Source: Streptococcus tangpeifui | Lineage (GTDB): Bacteria > Bacillota > Bacilli > Lactobacillales > Streptococcaceae | Assembly: GCF_011038795.1 (NCBI RefSeq) | Contig: NZ_JAAKDU010000004.1 | Location: 62,001 to 126,000 of the forward strand | Direction: 5' to 3' | DNA length: 64,000 bases | Made by a program: the position numbers and the translations under genes | Notes under the pieces: generated by a model | Seen by the model: only the letters and a program-made list of their open reading frames with translations | Databases searched by the model: none | Told to the model about the DNA's origin: nothing | Shown: piece after piece, positions 37,171 through 46,016 of the stretch | Position numbering within the stretch: the first letter of the stretch is position 1 | Layout of the letters: every line of letters begins with the position of its first letter

Positions 37171-38076
37171 TCAGCCATTTGCATAAGGACTGTGATGCAG
37201 GTGCTGGAAGGTCGAATGATCGCATTCAACAGCCGATTCCACAATATGATAAGACTGAAAAAGGTGATGAACTTGGTCTTTTAATAGTTGCTCATTACAA
37301 TCAGGCGCAACCAACAAATGAATCATGGCGATATTTTTTCGACCATCTAAAGACCACAGATTAAATTGATTGATAGCTTGAACCCACTCTAAAGCTAAAA
37401 TTTCTTTTTCTAACTGCTGAATATCACAGTTAGCAGGAGTGTGTTCTAAGAACACTGATAGATTTCTAATAAACTTAGGCAGAGCTCGACTTAAAATAAA
37501 GAGAGCAATAGCCACAGATAGCAGTGGATCAAGAATATACCAATTGGCAACCCTCAAAATCAAGGAAACGACAATGACTGCCAACCAGCCCAAGATATCT
37601 TCAAGAAAATGCAAGCTTAAAATGGACTCATGCTCAGATTCTTCCCCATTTAAAACACGACTGGCCAGAATATTGACAGCAATAGCAATCAGACCGAGGA
37701 TTAGCATCCCATTGTAGTTAACCGGCTCAGGATGCATTACCTTTTGAACATTTTCAAATAAAACCAAGGTAGAGCCAATAATAAGAATAACGGCAGTCAT
37801 CAATGCTCCAAGAAGACTAAAACGCCAATAACCTAGTGTGTATCGATAGTCACTCCTTCGCTTGGATAATTGCTCAAAATAATAAGATAAACCAATAGCC
37901 AAAGCATCTCCAAAATCATGAACAGAGTCCGCTAAAATAGCACTGGAATTGAAAATACTGCCAAAAATCATTTCAACAATTGCAAAAATAAAATTGGACA
38001 TGAAAGCAATAAAAATTCGACTCGTAGACTGCTTAGTCACATTATGGTCATGATGGTGGTGTTTATGCACTTTCAC
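37171..38076 (-). CDS. Cation diffusion facilitator (CzcD-like metal exporter)
   Basis: 301 residues: His-rich N terminus (VHKHHHHDHN), six membrane segments and metal-site motifs SVHDFGDA and HFLEDILG. A cytoplasmic C-terminal domain contains further His residues (HHLFQSYHIVESAVECDHSTFQHLHH). Exports Zn2+ or related divalent metals by proton exchange. Starts with GTG after AAAGGAGG. The metal cannot be specified from the sequence. Confidence 0.88.
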   Translation of the reverse strand: MKVHKHHHHDHNVTKQSTSRIFIAFMSNFIFAIVEMIFGSIFNSSAILADSVHDFGDALAIGLSYYFEQLSKRRSDYRYTLGYWRFSLLGALMTAVILIIGSTLVLFENVQKVMHPEPVNYNGMLILGLIAIAVNILASRVLNGEESEHESILSLHFLEDILGWLAVIVVSLILRVANWYILDPLLSVAIALFILSRALPKFIRNLSVFLEHTPANCDIQQLEKEILALEWVQAINQFNLWSLDGRKNIAMIHLLVAPDCNEQLLKDQVHHLFQSYHIVESAVECDHSTFQHLHHSPYANG

Positions 38077-38474
38077 AGTACCTCCTTTCGAGTTATTAAG
38101 CTGTATTGACGACTAAAGCCGCTAAGCCAAAGGCAAGCAGTCACTAAATGGGACAATAGCGTAAATACCGCAAAGTCATGATGGGCTTGTCTTCCATACT
38201 TAGTCTGCATTGCCCATCCCCCTTTCTTCTGCTGACCTTGGTAGACTGTATTATGTTACTCAAGCATCAAATAGAATGTTGTTTTTGGGACATCATTAAC
38301 TATTTCAAATTTTATGAATTAAGTTTTAAGGCTTTTTTGTATACGATTTTCATGAGTTTAGTATCCCACTTTTTGTTACCAAACAAGCCTTGTTAATGTT
38401 TAAGATCTAAATCTAAAAAATTTATAGTTATCACTTCAGCTATAGTAAAGTCACAAAACTGAAACTTTATAATT
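38077..38474. other. Intergenic stretch between the CDF and Rrf2 genes
   Basis: No supported gene. Frames present (e.g. 38178-38396 plus) have no ribosome site and no family resemblance. Composition becomes AT-rich toward the Rrf2 cluster, so a boundary of the acquired segment may lie here. Confidence 0.5.
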
Positions 38475-38948
38475 CTAGACATTATCCTCTACCCACTGAT
38501 GGAGCTCTTTTAAGTCATAATGTGATTGTATTTGACTATACACTTGGCCAAGAGTTATAGAAGTTAAGGTGGACACTAAAGTATTTTCAATACTTTCTAA
38601 AGAATCTGTAACAGCACACTTTTGTGCGTTCTGTCCTTCTTCTTCTCCTAGAAACTTTTTCAGCAGTTGTTGGCTCGCAAAAATTTTTCCCCTACCTTCC
38701 ACAGCTACAAAAACATCATAAAATGTTATCTCTTCCAATGACTTAGCTAATGAAAAGCCGCCATATTTTCCTGGTACAGAAATAATCAATCCTTCATTAA
38801 CAAGACATTTTATGATCTTCTTTAAGTAAGAATGCGATACATCAAGACGCTCACTCAAAGCTATCGAATTCATGCTTTTATTTTGTGGTAGCTGGGCCAG
38901 AATTAATAAAACATAAACTGATTGTTCCCATCCGGATGATAATTTCAT
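38475..38948 (-). CDS. Rrf2-family transcriptional regulator
   Basis: 157 residues: N-terminal winged helix with SVYVLLILAQ, MNSIALSERLDVSHSYLKKIIKCLVNEGLI and the wing PGKYGGFSLA, then the dimerisation helix. It lacks the three clustered cysteines of IscR/NsrR [Fe-S] regulators. One cysteine (QKCAVTD, about residue 113) and one in the HTH (IIKCLV) could act as thiol sensors. I start at the ATG after GGAGAATG; a TTG five codons earlier overlaps this site. It is divergent from the EamA-LuxS-GAPDH-methyltransferase operon, with a 33-bp dyad in between, and is its likely repressor. Confidence 0.87.
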   Translation of the reverse strand: MKLSSGWEQSVYVLLILAQLPQNKSMNSIALSERLDVSHSYLKKIIKCLVNEGLIISVPGKYGGFSLAKSLEEITFYDVFVAVEGRGKIFASQQLLKKFLGEEEGQNAQKCAVTDSLESIENTLVSTLTSITLGQVYSQIQSHYDLKELHQWVEDNV

Positions 38949-38978
38949 GTTGACATTCTCCAATCAAAGTTTTATAAT

Positions 38979-39011
38979 CCATATTAGAGACAAAAGATAT
39001 CTCCAATATGG
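38979..39011. promoter_or_regulatory. 33-bp dyad between Rrf2 gene and operon: candidate operator
   Basis: Arms CCATATTAGAGA (38979-38990) and TCTCCAATATGG (39000-39011) are inverted repeats with a single mismatch around a 9-nt spacer. There is no T-run, so a terminator is unlikely. Lying between divergent genes, it could control both. Confidence 0.6.
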
Positions 39012-39077
39012 TTTTACTATTTAAATTATATCCCATTCTACGCATAATGTAAAGGTCTCTGAAAGGAAGGTTATTAT

Positions 39078-39989
39078 ATGACCAATAAATCTGAACCTAA
39101 GCAGTTGTTTATTACTAGTATTGTTTTAACAACTATATTTATGGGATCATCTTTTCCTACTGGTAAATACCTCATTTCAAGTGATTTAGCTCCACCATTC
39201 TTTATAGGTGGCTGGCGTTTTATAATAGCTGGCGTACTCATGCTTGCATGGACATTCTTGTTACAGGATTGGCGCTCTATTATTCCAACAAGTAAAGGAA
39301 ATACCATGAAAGGTAGCATTCTTGTTACTGCTATTGGCTTGTTACAAACAACTGGGACTATGGGATTTTTAAATCTTGCCATGGCAAAGGGACTATCGTC
39401 TTCCGTGTCTTCTATCATCTTGTTTACAAATCCTTTATGGTTAGCTGTTCTTGCACATTTTTTATTGCATGAAAAGCTTACTCGTTGGAAAATATTTTCT
39501 CTTATTTTGGGTCTCATGGGGGTAATAATTTGTTTAGGAATTGATAAATCCGCCACAGGTATAGGAGCATGGATTGCTTTACTTGGCTCATTTTGCTGGG
39601 CTGTCAATACCGTTATTACTAAGCTCGTACCATTTGATCAAGGACCGTGGGTATTTACGGGATGGCAACTTCTAATTGGCGGCTTAGGGATGCTTATTAT
39701 TTCATTTTTGAGACATGAGACTTATCATTTAACGCAATTAAGCTTTGTGGGATGGCTATGTTTTATTTGGCTTATACTTCCTGCTTCTGTTGGTTCATTT
39801 GGCCTTTGGTTTTTCAGCTTAAAAAGAGGAAAAGCAACTATTGCCAGCAGTTTTCTATTCTTAGTTCCTGTTTTTTCGACATTTTTTTCAATAGTAGGCT
39901 TACATGATAAATTTACTCTTGATTTAATCATTGGAGGACTTTTCGTCGTAATCTCTCTTGTCCTAATAAATAAAAATGATTGGAGGTGA
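39078..39989 (+). CDS. EamA/DMT-family transporter
   Basis: 303 residues with about ten membrane segments in two EamA repeats (N half from [14 protein letters not shown] half from [20 protein letters not shown]). These drug/metabolite transporters export amino acids, thiols or small metabolites. First gene of the operon; ATG follows GAAAGGAAGG. The stop codon overlaps the ribosome site of the next gene, so the two are coupled. Substrate unknown; the company of LuxS and methyltransferases hints at a sulfur compound or methylated product. Confidence 0.85.
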   Translation: MTNKSEPKQLFITSIVLTTIFMGSSFPTGKYLISSDLAPPFFIGGWRFIIAGVLMLAWTFLLQDWRSIIPTSKGNTMKGSILVTAIGLLQTTGTMGFLNLAMAKGLSSSVSSIILFTNPLWLAVLAHFLLHEKLTRWKIFSLILGLMGVIICLGIDKSATGIGAWIALLGSFCWAVNTVITKLVPFDQGPWVFTGWQLLIGGLGMLIISFLRHETYHLTQLSFVGWLCFIWLILPASVGSFGLWFFSLKRGKATIASSFLFLVPVFSTFFSIVGLHDKFTLDLIIGGLFVVISLVLINKNDWR

Positions 39990-39994
39990 CCATC

Positions 39995-40471
39995 ATGTCA
40001 AAAGTAGAAAGTTTTACTTTAGATCACACTAAGGTTCTAGCACCTTACGTTAGAAAGATTGATACCCAGCATGGAGATAATGGTGATGCCATTACTAATT
40101 TTGATATACGTTTTGTCCAGCCTAATAAAGGAGCCATTCCTACTGGAGGAATCCATACTATCGAGCACTCGCTAGCAAGTCTTATTCGCGATAGGATTGA
40201 TGGCGTTATTGACTTTTCTCCTTTTGGTTGTCGAACAGGATTTCATTTGATTATATGGCATGAGCATTCTTCAGATGAAATTGCTAGAGTCATAAAAGAC
40301 TCGTTAAAAGAGTTAGTTCGTGATGATTTTAGTTGGGAAAATGTCCCTGGTATTTCTGATAAGGAATGCGGAAATTATAAAGATCATTCATTATTTTCAG
40401 CGAAGGAATGGGCAAAGCAAATATTATCGCAAGGAATTTCGTCAGAACCCTTTATTCGTAAAATTGTTTAA
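39995..40471 (+). CDS. luxS: LuxS (S-ribosylhomocysteine lyase), operon-embedded copy
   Basis: 158 residues, usual LuxS length. Metal ligands His54 and His58 (HTIEH) and Cys125 (ECGNYKDHS) and catalytic Glu57 and Cys79 (FGCRTGF) are all intact. It should cleave S-ribosylhomocysteine to homocysteine and the AI-2 precursor DPD, consuming the product chain of SAM-dependent methyl transfer. Compared with ordinary streptococcal LuxS as I recall it, it has [11 protein letters not shown] for AGLHTIEHLLA and other changes, suggesting a second, diverged copy. Whether another luxS exists is not visible here. Start at the ATG after TGGAGGTG. Confidence 0.88.
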   Translation: MSKVESFTLDHTKVLAPYVRKIDTQHGDNGDAITNFDIRFVQPNKGAIPTGGIHTIEHSLASLIRDRIDGVIDFSPFGCRTGFHLIIWHEHSSDEIARVIKDSLKELVRDDFSWENVPGISDKECGNYKDHSLFSAKEWAKQILSQGISSEPFIRKIV

Positions 40472-40497
40472 TAAAAATAATCTGGAGGTTAAATAAA

Positions 40498-41511
40498 ATG
40501 GTTGTAAAAGTTGGTATTAATGGTTTTGGGCGTATTGGACGTTTAGCACTACGACGGGCTCAAAACATCGAAAATGTTAAAGTTGTTCACATCAATGATT
40601 TAACTGATCCAGCAATGCTAGCACACCTATTGAAATATGATAGTACACAAGGGCGGTTTGAAGGATCCGTTGACGTGGAAAAAGACGGTTTACTCGTTAA
40701 CAAAGAATTTATAAAAGTTACACAAGAGCCTGATCCCGAAAAGATTGACTGGGCCTCATCTGGTGTTGATATTGTTCTCGAAGCGACTGGTTTCTTTACT
40801 ACACGTGAAAAGGCCGAGAAGCATCTCCACGCTAATGGAGGAGCTAAAAAAGTCATCATTACTGCTCCAGGTGGTAATGATGTTAAGACAATTGTTTACA
40901 ATGTTAATCACGAAACGTTGACTGGTGAGGAAACTGTCATCTCCCCCGGATCCTGTACAACAAACTGTTTGGCACCAATGGCAGATACCTTGAATAAAGC
41001 ATTCGGTATTATTGTTGGTACCATGACAACAATACATAGTTATACGGGGGATCAAATGACCTTAGACGGTCCTCATCGTAAAGGTGATTTGCGCCGTGCA
41101 CGTGCTGCTGCAATTAACACTGTCCCTACCTCTTCAGGAGCTGCAAAAGCTATCGGACTGGTTATCCCTGAACTGGATGGGCGATTAAAAGGGCATGCCC
41201 AACGAGTAGCAACACCGACAGGATCTCTGACTGAACTTATCAGTGTTGTCAAATGTCCAGTCACAGTTGATGAGGTTAATGCTGCTATGAAGGCTGCAGA
41301 AACTGAAAGTTTTTCTTATAATGATGAACAAATTGTATCTACAGATATTATTGGAGATACTCATGGTTCCATTTTTGATGCTACACAGACTGAAGTTACT
41401 ACTGATGGCAATACTTACCTAGTTAAAACGGTAGCATGGTACGATAATGAAATGAGCTTTACCGCTCAACTTATACGGACCTTGGAATATTTCGCAAAGC
41501 TTGCAAAATAA
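40498..41511 (+). CDS. gap: Glyceraldehyde-3-phosphate dehydrogenase, operon-embedded copy
   Basis: 337 residues with the NAD domain INGFGRIGR, catalytic Cys153 (SCTTNC) and His180 ([10 protein letters not shown]), and C-terminal [12 protein letters not shown]. It is close to glycolytic streptococcal GAPDH, but residues around the active site differ from the usual form: SPGSCTTN rather than SGASCTTN, HSYTG rather than HAYTG, and VPTSSGAAK rather than VPNSTGAAK. A housekeeping gap gene is normally elsewhere, so this may be a specialised isoform, for instance tolerant of thiol-reactive inhibitors. Ribosome site TGGAGG is well placed; 26 nt after luxS. Confidence 0.9.
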   Translation: MVVKVGINGFGRIGRLALRRAQNIENVKVVHINDLTDPAMLAHLLKYDSTQGRFEGSVDVEKDGLLVNKEFIKVTQEPDPEKIDWASSGVDIVLEATGFFTTREKAEKHLHANGGAKKVIITAPGGNDVKTIVYNVNHETLTGEETVISPGSCTTNCLAPMADTLNKAFGIIVGTMTTIHSYTGDQMTLDGPHRKGDLRRARAAAINTVPTSSGAAKAIGLVIPELDGRLKGHAQRVATPTGSLTELISVVKCPVTVDEVNAAMKAAETESFSYNDEQIVSTDIIGDTHGSIFDATQTEVTTDGNTYLVKTVAWYDNEMSFTAQLIRTLEYFAKLAK

Positions 41512-41526
41512 GGTTAGGAGTTTTTA

Positions 41527-42234
41527 ATGGATGTTGGTAATAACATTAAAATTATAGCTGGACAACAATGGAATTTTAATAACGGAGTGGCCAAACATTT
41601 TGATAAGCATGTTAAACTGTCAGTTCCTCTGTACGAAGAGGGACATGAATTAATTTGCTACTTAAGCGATTTTTTCTTAAAAGATAATGCTATTTGTTAT
41701 GAAATTGGAAGTTCGACAGGGACACTGATAAATAAGCTCTACATGCGACATCATCCTAAACACAATATACGTTTTATTGGTATTGAACCAGTTCAAGAAA
41801 TGGTTGATTTAGCTAAGGAGAAAAATAATAATATTGAATTTTTAGTTGAAAATATTGAAGATACTAAGTTAGAGCCTTCAAATTTAATTATTGGATATTA
41901 TTTCTTACAATTTATTCCTATTATCGAACGTGGTGCGGTTATTCAAAAAATTTATGATTCATTATTACCTGGTGGAGGATTTATAATTTTTGAAAAAGAA
42001 TTATCAATTGATCCTAAAATTAATAAACTAATCTCCTCATGCTATATGAAATTTAAAGCAGCACATGGTTTTTCAGCAGAGGAAATTCTTTCAAAACAGT
42101 TGAGTTTAGAAGGAATGATGGTGACGAATACTCATTCTGAAAATACTAGACTATTGTCACATGCAGGCTTTTCACACATTGCTACTATTATGAGATATGG
42201 AGAATTTAATGGCTACCTATGTTTCAAATATTGA
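41527..42234 (+). CDS. CmoA-like SAM-dependent methyltransferase
   Basis: 235 residues, class I SAM fold with motif I YEIGSSTGT (about 58-66). Its whole length follows CmoA (carboxy-SAM synthase): FDKHVKLSVP, YYFLQFI, KIYDSLLPGGG, FKAAHGFSAEEI, and then SLEGMM near LLSHAGF. By eye, the Arg that binds the carboxylate of carboxy-SAM (Arg199 in E. coli CmoA, in KRSMLENVM) is replaced by Gln191. It may therefore use ordinary SAM, or act on another substrate. AT-rich gene, 15 nt after gap, overlapping the next gene by 26 nt. Confidence 0.8.
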   Translation: MDVGNNIKIIAGQQWNFNNGVAKHFDKHVKLSVPLYEEGHELICYLSDFFLKDNAICYEIGSSTGTLINKLYMRHHPKHNIRFIGIEPVQEMVDLAKEKNNNIEFLVENIEDTKLEPSNLIIGYYFLQFIPIIERGAVIQKIYDSLLPGGGFIIFEKELSIDPKINKLISSCYMKFKAAHGFSAEEILSKQLSLEGMMVTNTHSENTRLLSHAGFSHIATIMRYGEFNGYLCFKY

Positions 42235-42919
42235 TAAATGGGAAAATTTACATCAAAAATCAGCAAATAAGTTCACAAGAACTCAACCTAATGATACTAT
42301 TAAGAAAATTCTCTCTCTAAAAAATAAGGTCAGAACTTACAGTGACTACACTCGTACCCTTGAAATAGGTTGTGGATTTGGTAGAAATTTATCCTATCTT
42401 ATAAATCATAAATTTTCTTCTTATTATTCAGGAATTGATTTAACAAAAGTAGCTATCCAAAAGAGTTCCGAAACATTGTCGACAGCAGTAAAAAATGGCA
42501 TAGTAGATTTAAAACTAGGAAATGTTGGACATCAAATTAATTATCCTGATAATTATTTCGACTACGTTTTTGATATCATGTCAGCTATTACTTTTATTGT
42601 AGATGAAAAAGAGCGTAAGCAATACTTTTCAGAAATCACTAGAGTTTTGAAACCTGGTGGAGCTTACTTTTTCTTAGCTGCAAGAAAAGAAGGTAAATTT
42701 ATGGATGCTTACCCAGATGAAGCGCTATTAGAAGAAGGATATATTAGACGAAAAATAGATTCTATGTTAGAGCGCGTCTACACTTCGGAAGAGCTTGCCA
42801 CTCTTTTAAGTCCTTTAAAAAAAATACATCTAGAAATATCGTCTGAACATACCCGAGCTTTTGGTGATGAAAAATTTATCCGTGACGAAGGATTTTGGTT
42901 TGGTTATTTTAAAAAATAG
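42209..42919 (+). CDS. Class I SAM-dependent methyltransferase
   Basis: 236 residues with motif I LEIGCGFGRN (about 51-60), a YSGIDLT acidic loop and the post-motif VLKPGGAYFF. It resembles small-molecule methyltransferases of the UbiE/TehB/thiopurine type, with no recognisable RNA- or protein-binding extension. Start chosen at the ATG 6 nt after GGAG; an ATG four codons earlier lies inside that site. It overlaps the CmoA-like gene by 26 nt, so the two are translationally coupled and probably act in one pathway. Substrate unknown. Last gene of the operon. Confidence 0.83.
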   Translation: MATYVSNIDKWENLHQKSANKFTRTQPNDTIKKILSLKNKVRTYSDYTRTLEIGCGFGRNLSYLINHKFSSYYSGIDLTKVAIQKSSETLSTAVKNGIVDLKLGNVGHQINYPDNYFDYVFDIMSAITFIVDEKERKQYFSEITRVLKPGGAYFFLAARKEGKFMDAYPDEALLEEGYIRRKIDSMLERVYTSEELATLLSPLKKIHLEISSEHTRAFGDEKFIRDEGFWFGYFKK

Positions 42920-42937
42920 CTTATAGATCTATTAGCT

Positions 42938-42998
42938 GTAAAAAAATAAGAGTCAGAGCCATCAAAAATTGTTGCACTGACTCTTTATTTTTTTACAG
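42938..42998. terminator. Strong bidirectional terminator closing the Rrf2-linked operon
   Basis: TGTAAAAAAATAAGAGTCAG / CTGACTCTTTATTTTTTTACA, an almost perfect 20-bp stem with an about 20-nt loop, between convergent genes. It cleanly separates the operon from the RsmJ-like gene. Confidence 0.88.
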
Positions 42999-43751
42999 TT
43001 ATAGAAGAGATTTAATTCCATAATGGAATTTTTGGTTGGGTCTAATCTGACGTTCGAAGCCAAAGTGCTCTAAACTATTGTCGCGAAAATGGGCCTTAGC
43101 GATGATAGCGTGACGGGCTACTCGCTGGGCTTCCTGCATGAAGGACTCTGATAAGCCCCTAAAATCTGCTAGGGGAGCGAGACCTCTAAGGTTGCTTGAC
43201 TCTGTAATCCTGTGTGAAAACATGGGGTCTGTATAGACAGTGTCTACACTCTTATTGGGCAGCTGTCTCATGTAAGCAAGAGCTTCCTGATTGAGTGTTT
43301 TTATTGAACGCATAGCCTTATCTATCTGTCCATTGCCAGTTTCAAATGTTTGTAAACCACGACTGATGATTAGATGGATCAGAGGATTGACTTCTAGCGC
43401 TGTGACCTGATGACCTGCTGCAGCCATCACGATGCTGTCGCTGGCTAAACCCATTGTCGTATCCAAGACAGTTTTAGAGTCAGATGGAAGCAAGTCTACA
43501 AGAGGATCGTGAGTTGCTTTGATTCTCAGCACGGCCGTATCGGGATGAAAGTAGAGCTGTTTGCCATCTGGATACGTCAAAATAAGTTTGTCTTGATAAA
43601 CCACTAAAGCAGGGACCTCTCCCTGAGTGAGTCTCTTTAGTGATTGTTTTCGCCTTTCCAGATAGATCAGCGCATATTGTTGGGCCAAAGCTTGAGCCTC
43701 TTGAACCAGAAGGGGATTCTGCCCCAGACTAGTTGTGACAATGATTTTCAT
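42999..43751 (-). CDS. RsmJ-like class I SAM-dependent methyltransferase
   Basis: 250 residues. SAM motif VLDTTMGLASDSI (about 94-106) and the catalytic-loop DPMFSHR are characteristic of the RsmJ/YhiQ family (16S rRNA guanine-N2 methyltransferase in E. coli). The nucleic-acid target in streptococci is not established. A TATAAT ends 6 nt before the ATG with no ribosome site, so the transcript is probably leaderless. Confidence 0.78.
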   Translation of the reverse strand: MKIIVTTSLGQNPLLVQEAQALAQQYALIYLERRKQSLKRLTQGEVPALVVYQDKLILTYPDGKQLYFHPDTAVLRIKATHDPLVDLLPSDSKTVLDTTMGLASDSIVMAAAGHQVTALEVNPLIHLIISRGLQTFETGNGQIDKAMRSIKTLNQEALAYMRQLPNKSVDTVYTDPMFSHRITESSNLRGLAPLADFRGLSESFMQEAQRVARHAIIAKAHFRDNSLEHFGFERQIRPNQKFHYGIKSLL

Positions 43752-43825
43752 AACACTATTATAGCAAAAAAAGCGGGGTATAAGCCGCTGTTCATAGAAA
43801 CGTGTGCACCTTGCTCCCGCTCTTT

Positions 43826-44419
43826 TTAGTCATTAATTGGTTCAGAACCGCCTTCAATAATAGCGCCGGTTTCAGCATTGATCGTGTAATCGTAGTCAAG
43901 ACCAGCAGTTGAATCACTAAAATCTACTTCATAAACTGTCACGCCATCTTCTACTTCCTTATGAACAACCAGTCCTGAAACAGCTGATTCTTTTAACCCC
44001 GCATCTTTGAGGGCAATTGATTTTGCTTCGTCGGCAGAAATTAGTTGAGACGAAGTCGATGATGAGTCGGCAGTACTAGAATCTGATTTAGCAGCACCCG
44101 AAGGGGAGGTTACAGAGTTTTCCCGCATTTCTGTATCTTTTTCTAAAATATGACCGGACGAAGCATCAACAGTATAGTCATAATCTGCTTTATCAGTGTG
44201 AAATTCAATTTCATAGGTTGCCCGCCAATCGTCACGCTCTTTTTTTGTGCGCCTAAAAGTGACTTGATCAGCTGACACATTAGCATTTTTAAGAGCAATA
44301 CGTCTGGCTTGCGCAGCTGAAATCTTATACCCCGATTGAAGGTAGGCAATGACGGCACCACCGACCAAAAGCAGACAAGCTAATAGGGAAAGGATGATAA
44401 CTAATGGTTTACGTTTCAT
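43826..44419 (-). CDS. PepSY-domain membrane protein
   Basis: 197 residues. An N-terminal anchor (about 6-28) is followed by two PepSY domains (about 31-90 and 126-192) joined by a Ser/Thr-rich linker. Each has the ISA(A/D)EA(R/K)xIALK(N/D)A start and YDYTI/VDA-G(A/H)I end. Such extracytoplasmic domains may inhibit or modulate peptidases or bind peptides; exact role unknown. Ribosome site GAGGT precedes the ATG. Confidence 0.83.
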   Translation of the reverse strand: MKRKPLVIILSLLACLLLVGGAVIAYLQSGYKISAAQARRIALKNANVSADQVTFRRTKKERDDWRATYEIEFHTDKADYDYTVDASSGHILEKDTEMRENSVTSPSGAAKSDSSTADSSSTSSQLISADEAKSIALKDAGLKESAVSGLVVHKEVEDGVTVYEVDFSDSTAGLDYDYTINAETGAIIEGGSEPIND

Positions 44420-44702
44420 AAACAGACCTCTTTTTATTTTTATCGTTTTATATTCTTTGCAAATCCAAAGATAGACTAAGCCATCGATGTCGCTAACAGC
44501 TAGTAAGGTGGCTAGACGACCTTCCCATAGTAACTGTCCTTAGTTAGTGGGGGCTTTCCTCTTAACGTACCTGTCTGATTTTGACTCTCTTTGACTGTAA
44601 CTAGAAGTTTTGGCTCATAACTCAGCTGTAAAAGGCAGCAACTCTATCTTATCATATTGACGGTTAAATACTCTTCCAATTGACTTTTGCCCTATTCTTT
44701 AT
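44420..44702. other. Intergenic stretch upstream of the PepSY gene
   Basis: Holds the PepSY gene's upstream region. No further gene is visible. Confidence 0.45.
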
Positions 44703-44726
44703 AAAAAAGAGGTCGCTAAGACCTCA
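44703..44726 (-). terminator. Aldo/keto reductase terminator
   Basis: On the minus strand GAGGTC / GACCTC followed by TTTTTT, 20 nt after the stop codon. Confidence 0.8.
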
Positions 44727-44746
44727 TCATTGTGTCGATAGCTTTT

Positions 44747-45730
44747 CTAGTAGGCGCCGCGAATATAATCATGCACAGAGGACCAATAAAAATCTGATAT
44801 TTTCTTAAGTTCATCTGCAGAAAAAGGTTTGGTGTCAGCAGCTTGAAGATTAGTATCAATTTGTTGAATGGATTTAAATCCGGGAATAACACTGGTAACG
44901 CCAGACTGCTGCAAAATCCATTTCAAGGCTGCATCAGCTAAGCTACCGCGACCATCAGCGATCCATTTAAGAGCATCAACAAGTTCAATAGCTTTATCAA
45001 AAGGTAAACCACCAAAAGTCTCACCGACATTGAATGCCGCCCCATCGCGATTAAAATTACGATGGTCATTTTCAGGGAAGTGGCTAGTTTTGCTATATTT
45101 ACCAGTTAAAAGTCCACTAGCCAGAGGAACACGCGCCAAAATACCAACGTTCTTGTCTGCTGCATGCGCAATCATATTCGTCAAGGGCTTTTGACGCAGT
45201 ATATTGAAAATCACCTGCAAACTGCTAGCTGATGTATGGTCCAGTACAAAATTCCCTTGATCATCTGTTTCAACACTGACACCATAATAACGGATTTTAC
45301 CTTCTTTTTTCAAATCCTCTAGAACAGCGAAAACTCCCATGTTTTCCAGAACCTCAGTACTGGGACAATGTATTTGATAGAGATCAATGCTATCGGTTCC
45401 CAAATGGCGTAGGCTATCCTCACAATAGGCTTTAACCTTATCATAAGTATAGTTAGACAAGTCAGCAAAATTATCACGACGGCCGAACTTAGTTGCAACA
45501 TAGATTGTTTCCGAACGTTCTTTTAAGAGACGTCCCAGTAAACGCTCACTACGGCCGCTCCCATAGACGTCAGCAGTGTCAAAAAAATTGACCCCAGAAT
45601 CCACAGCATGATGGAGGGCTTTGAGGGATGTCTTTTCGTCAACATTACCCCAATCTCCTCCAAGAGCCCAAGTTCCTAGGCTAACTTCACTAATCTTCAT
45701 ATCAGTATTTCCAAGCTGATTGTATTTCAT
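44747..45730 (-). CDS. Aldo/keto reductase
   Basis: 327 residues, NADPH-dependent (beta/alpha)8 reductase. Tetrad residues lie in FFDTADVYGSGRSE (Asp, Tyr), ATKFGRR (Lys) and YQIHCPS (His). C-terminal cofactor loop SVIPGFKSIQQIDTN. Ribosome site GGGAGGTAAG lies upstream. Monocistronic. Distinct subfamily from the reductase at 28267; substrate unknown. Confidence 0.87.
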   Translation of the reverse strand: MKYNQLGNTDMKISEVSLGTWALGGDWGNVDEKTSLKALHHAVDSGVNFFDTADVYGSGRSERLLGRLLKERSETIYVATKFGRRDNFADLSNYTYDKVKAYCEDSLRHLGTDSIDLYQIHCPSTEVLENMGVFAVLEDLKKEGKIRYYGVSVETDDQGNFVLDHTSASSLQVIFNILRQKPLTNMIAHAADKNVGILARVPLASGLLTGKYSKTSHFPENDHRNFNRDGAAFNVGETFGGLPFDKAIELVDALKWIADGRGSLADAALKWILQQSGVTSVIPGFKSIQQIDTNLQAADTKPFSADELKKISDFYWSSVHDYIRGAY

Positions 45731-46016
45731 GATTACTTACCTCCCTAAATACTTATCATACTCAAACAATCAATATCGGATCGAGTGAGGTCAACAACAA
45801 ATCAAGAACTCTTCAACGAGTATGAATACATTTTCACACTCATATTATAACATGGAGCTAGGGTAAAAGACTAGCAAGACCTATGTCTGTAGTATCAAGT
45901 TAGGCTTTTTATATAAAATTCTCGAGGTATTGAAGATTGGCCTACCGATAGATCCTATCAGTTTCAGAGATAGGTGATTTTGTAGATAAGATTTGTCAAG
46001 AGTAACTCAGCAAATT

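Noticed and set aside
36998..37225. 75-codon minus-strand frame near the end of the CDF gene
   Set aside because: It overlaps the CDF gene in another frame and has no ribosome site or recognisable features.
38178..38396. 72-codon plus-strand frame near the Rrf2 cluster as an additional operon gene
   Set aside because: No ribosome site, opposite to the Rrf2 gene and outside the operon; composition looks non-coding.
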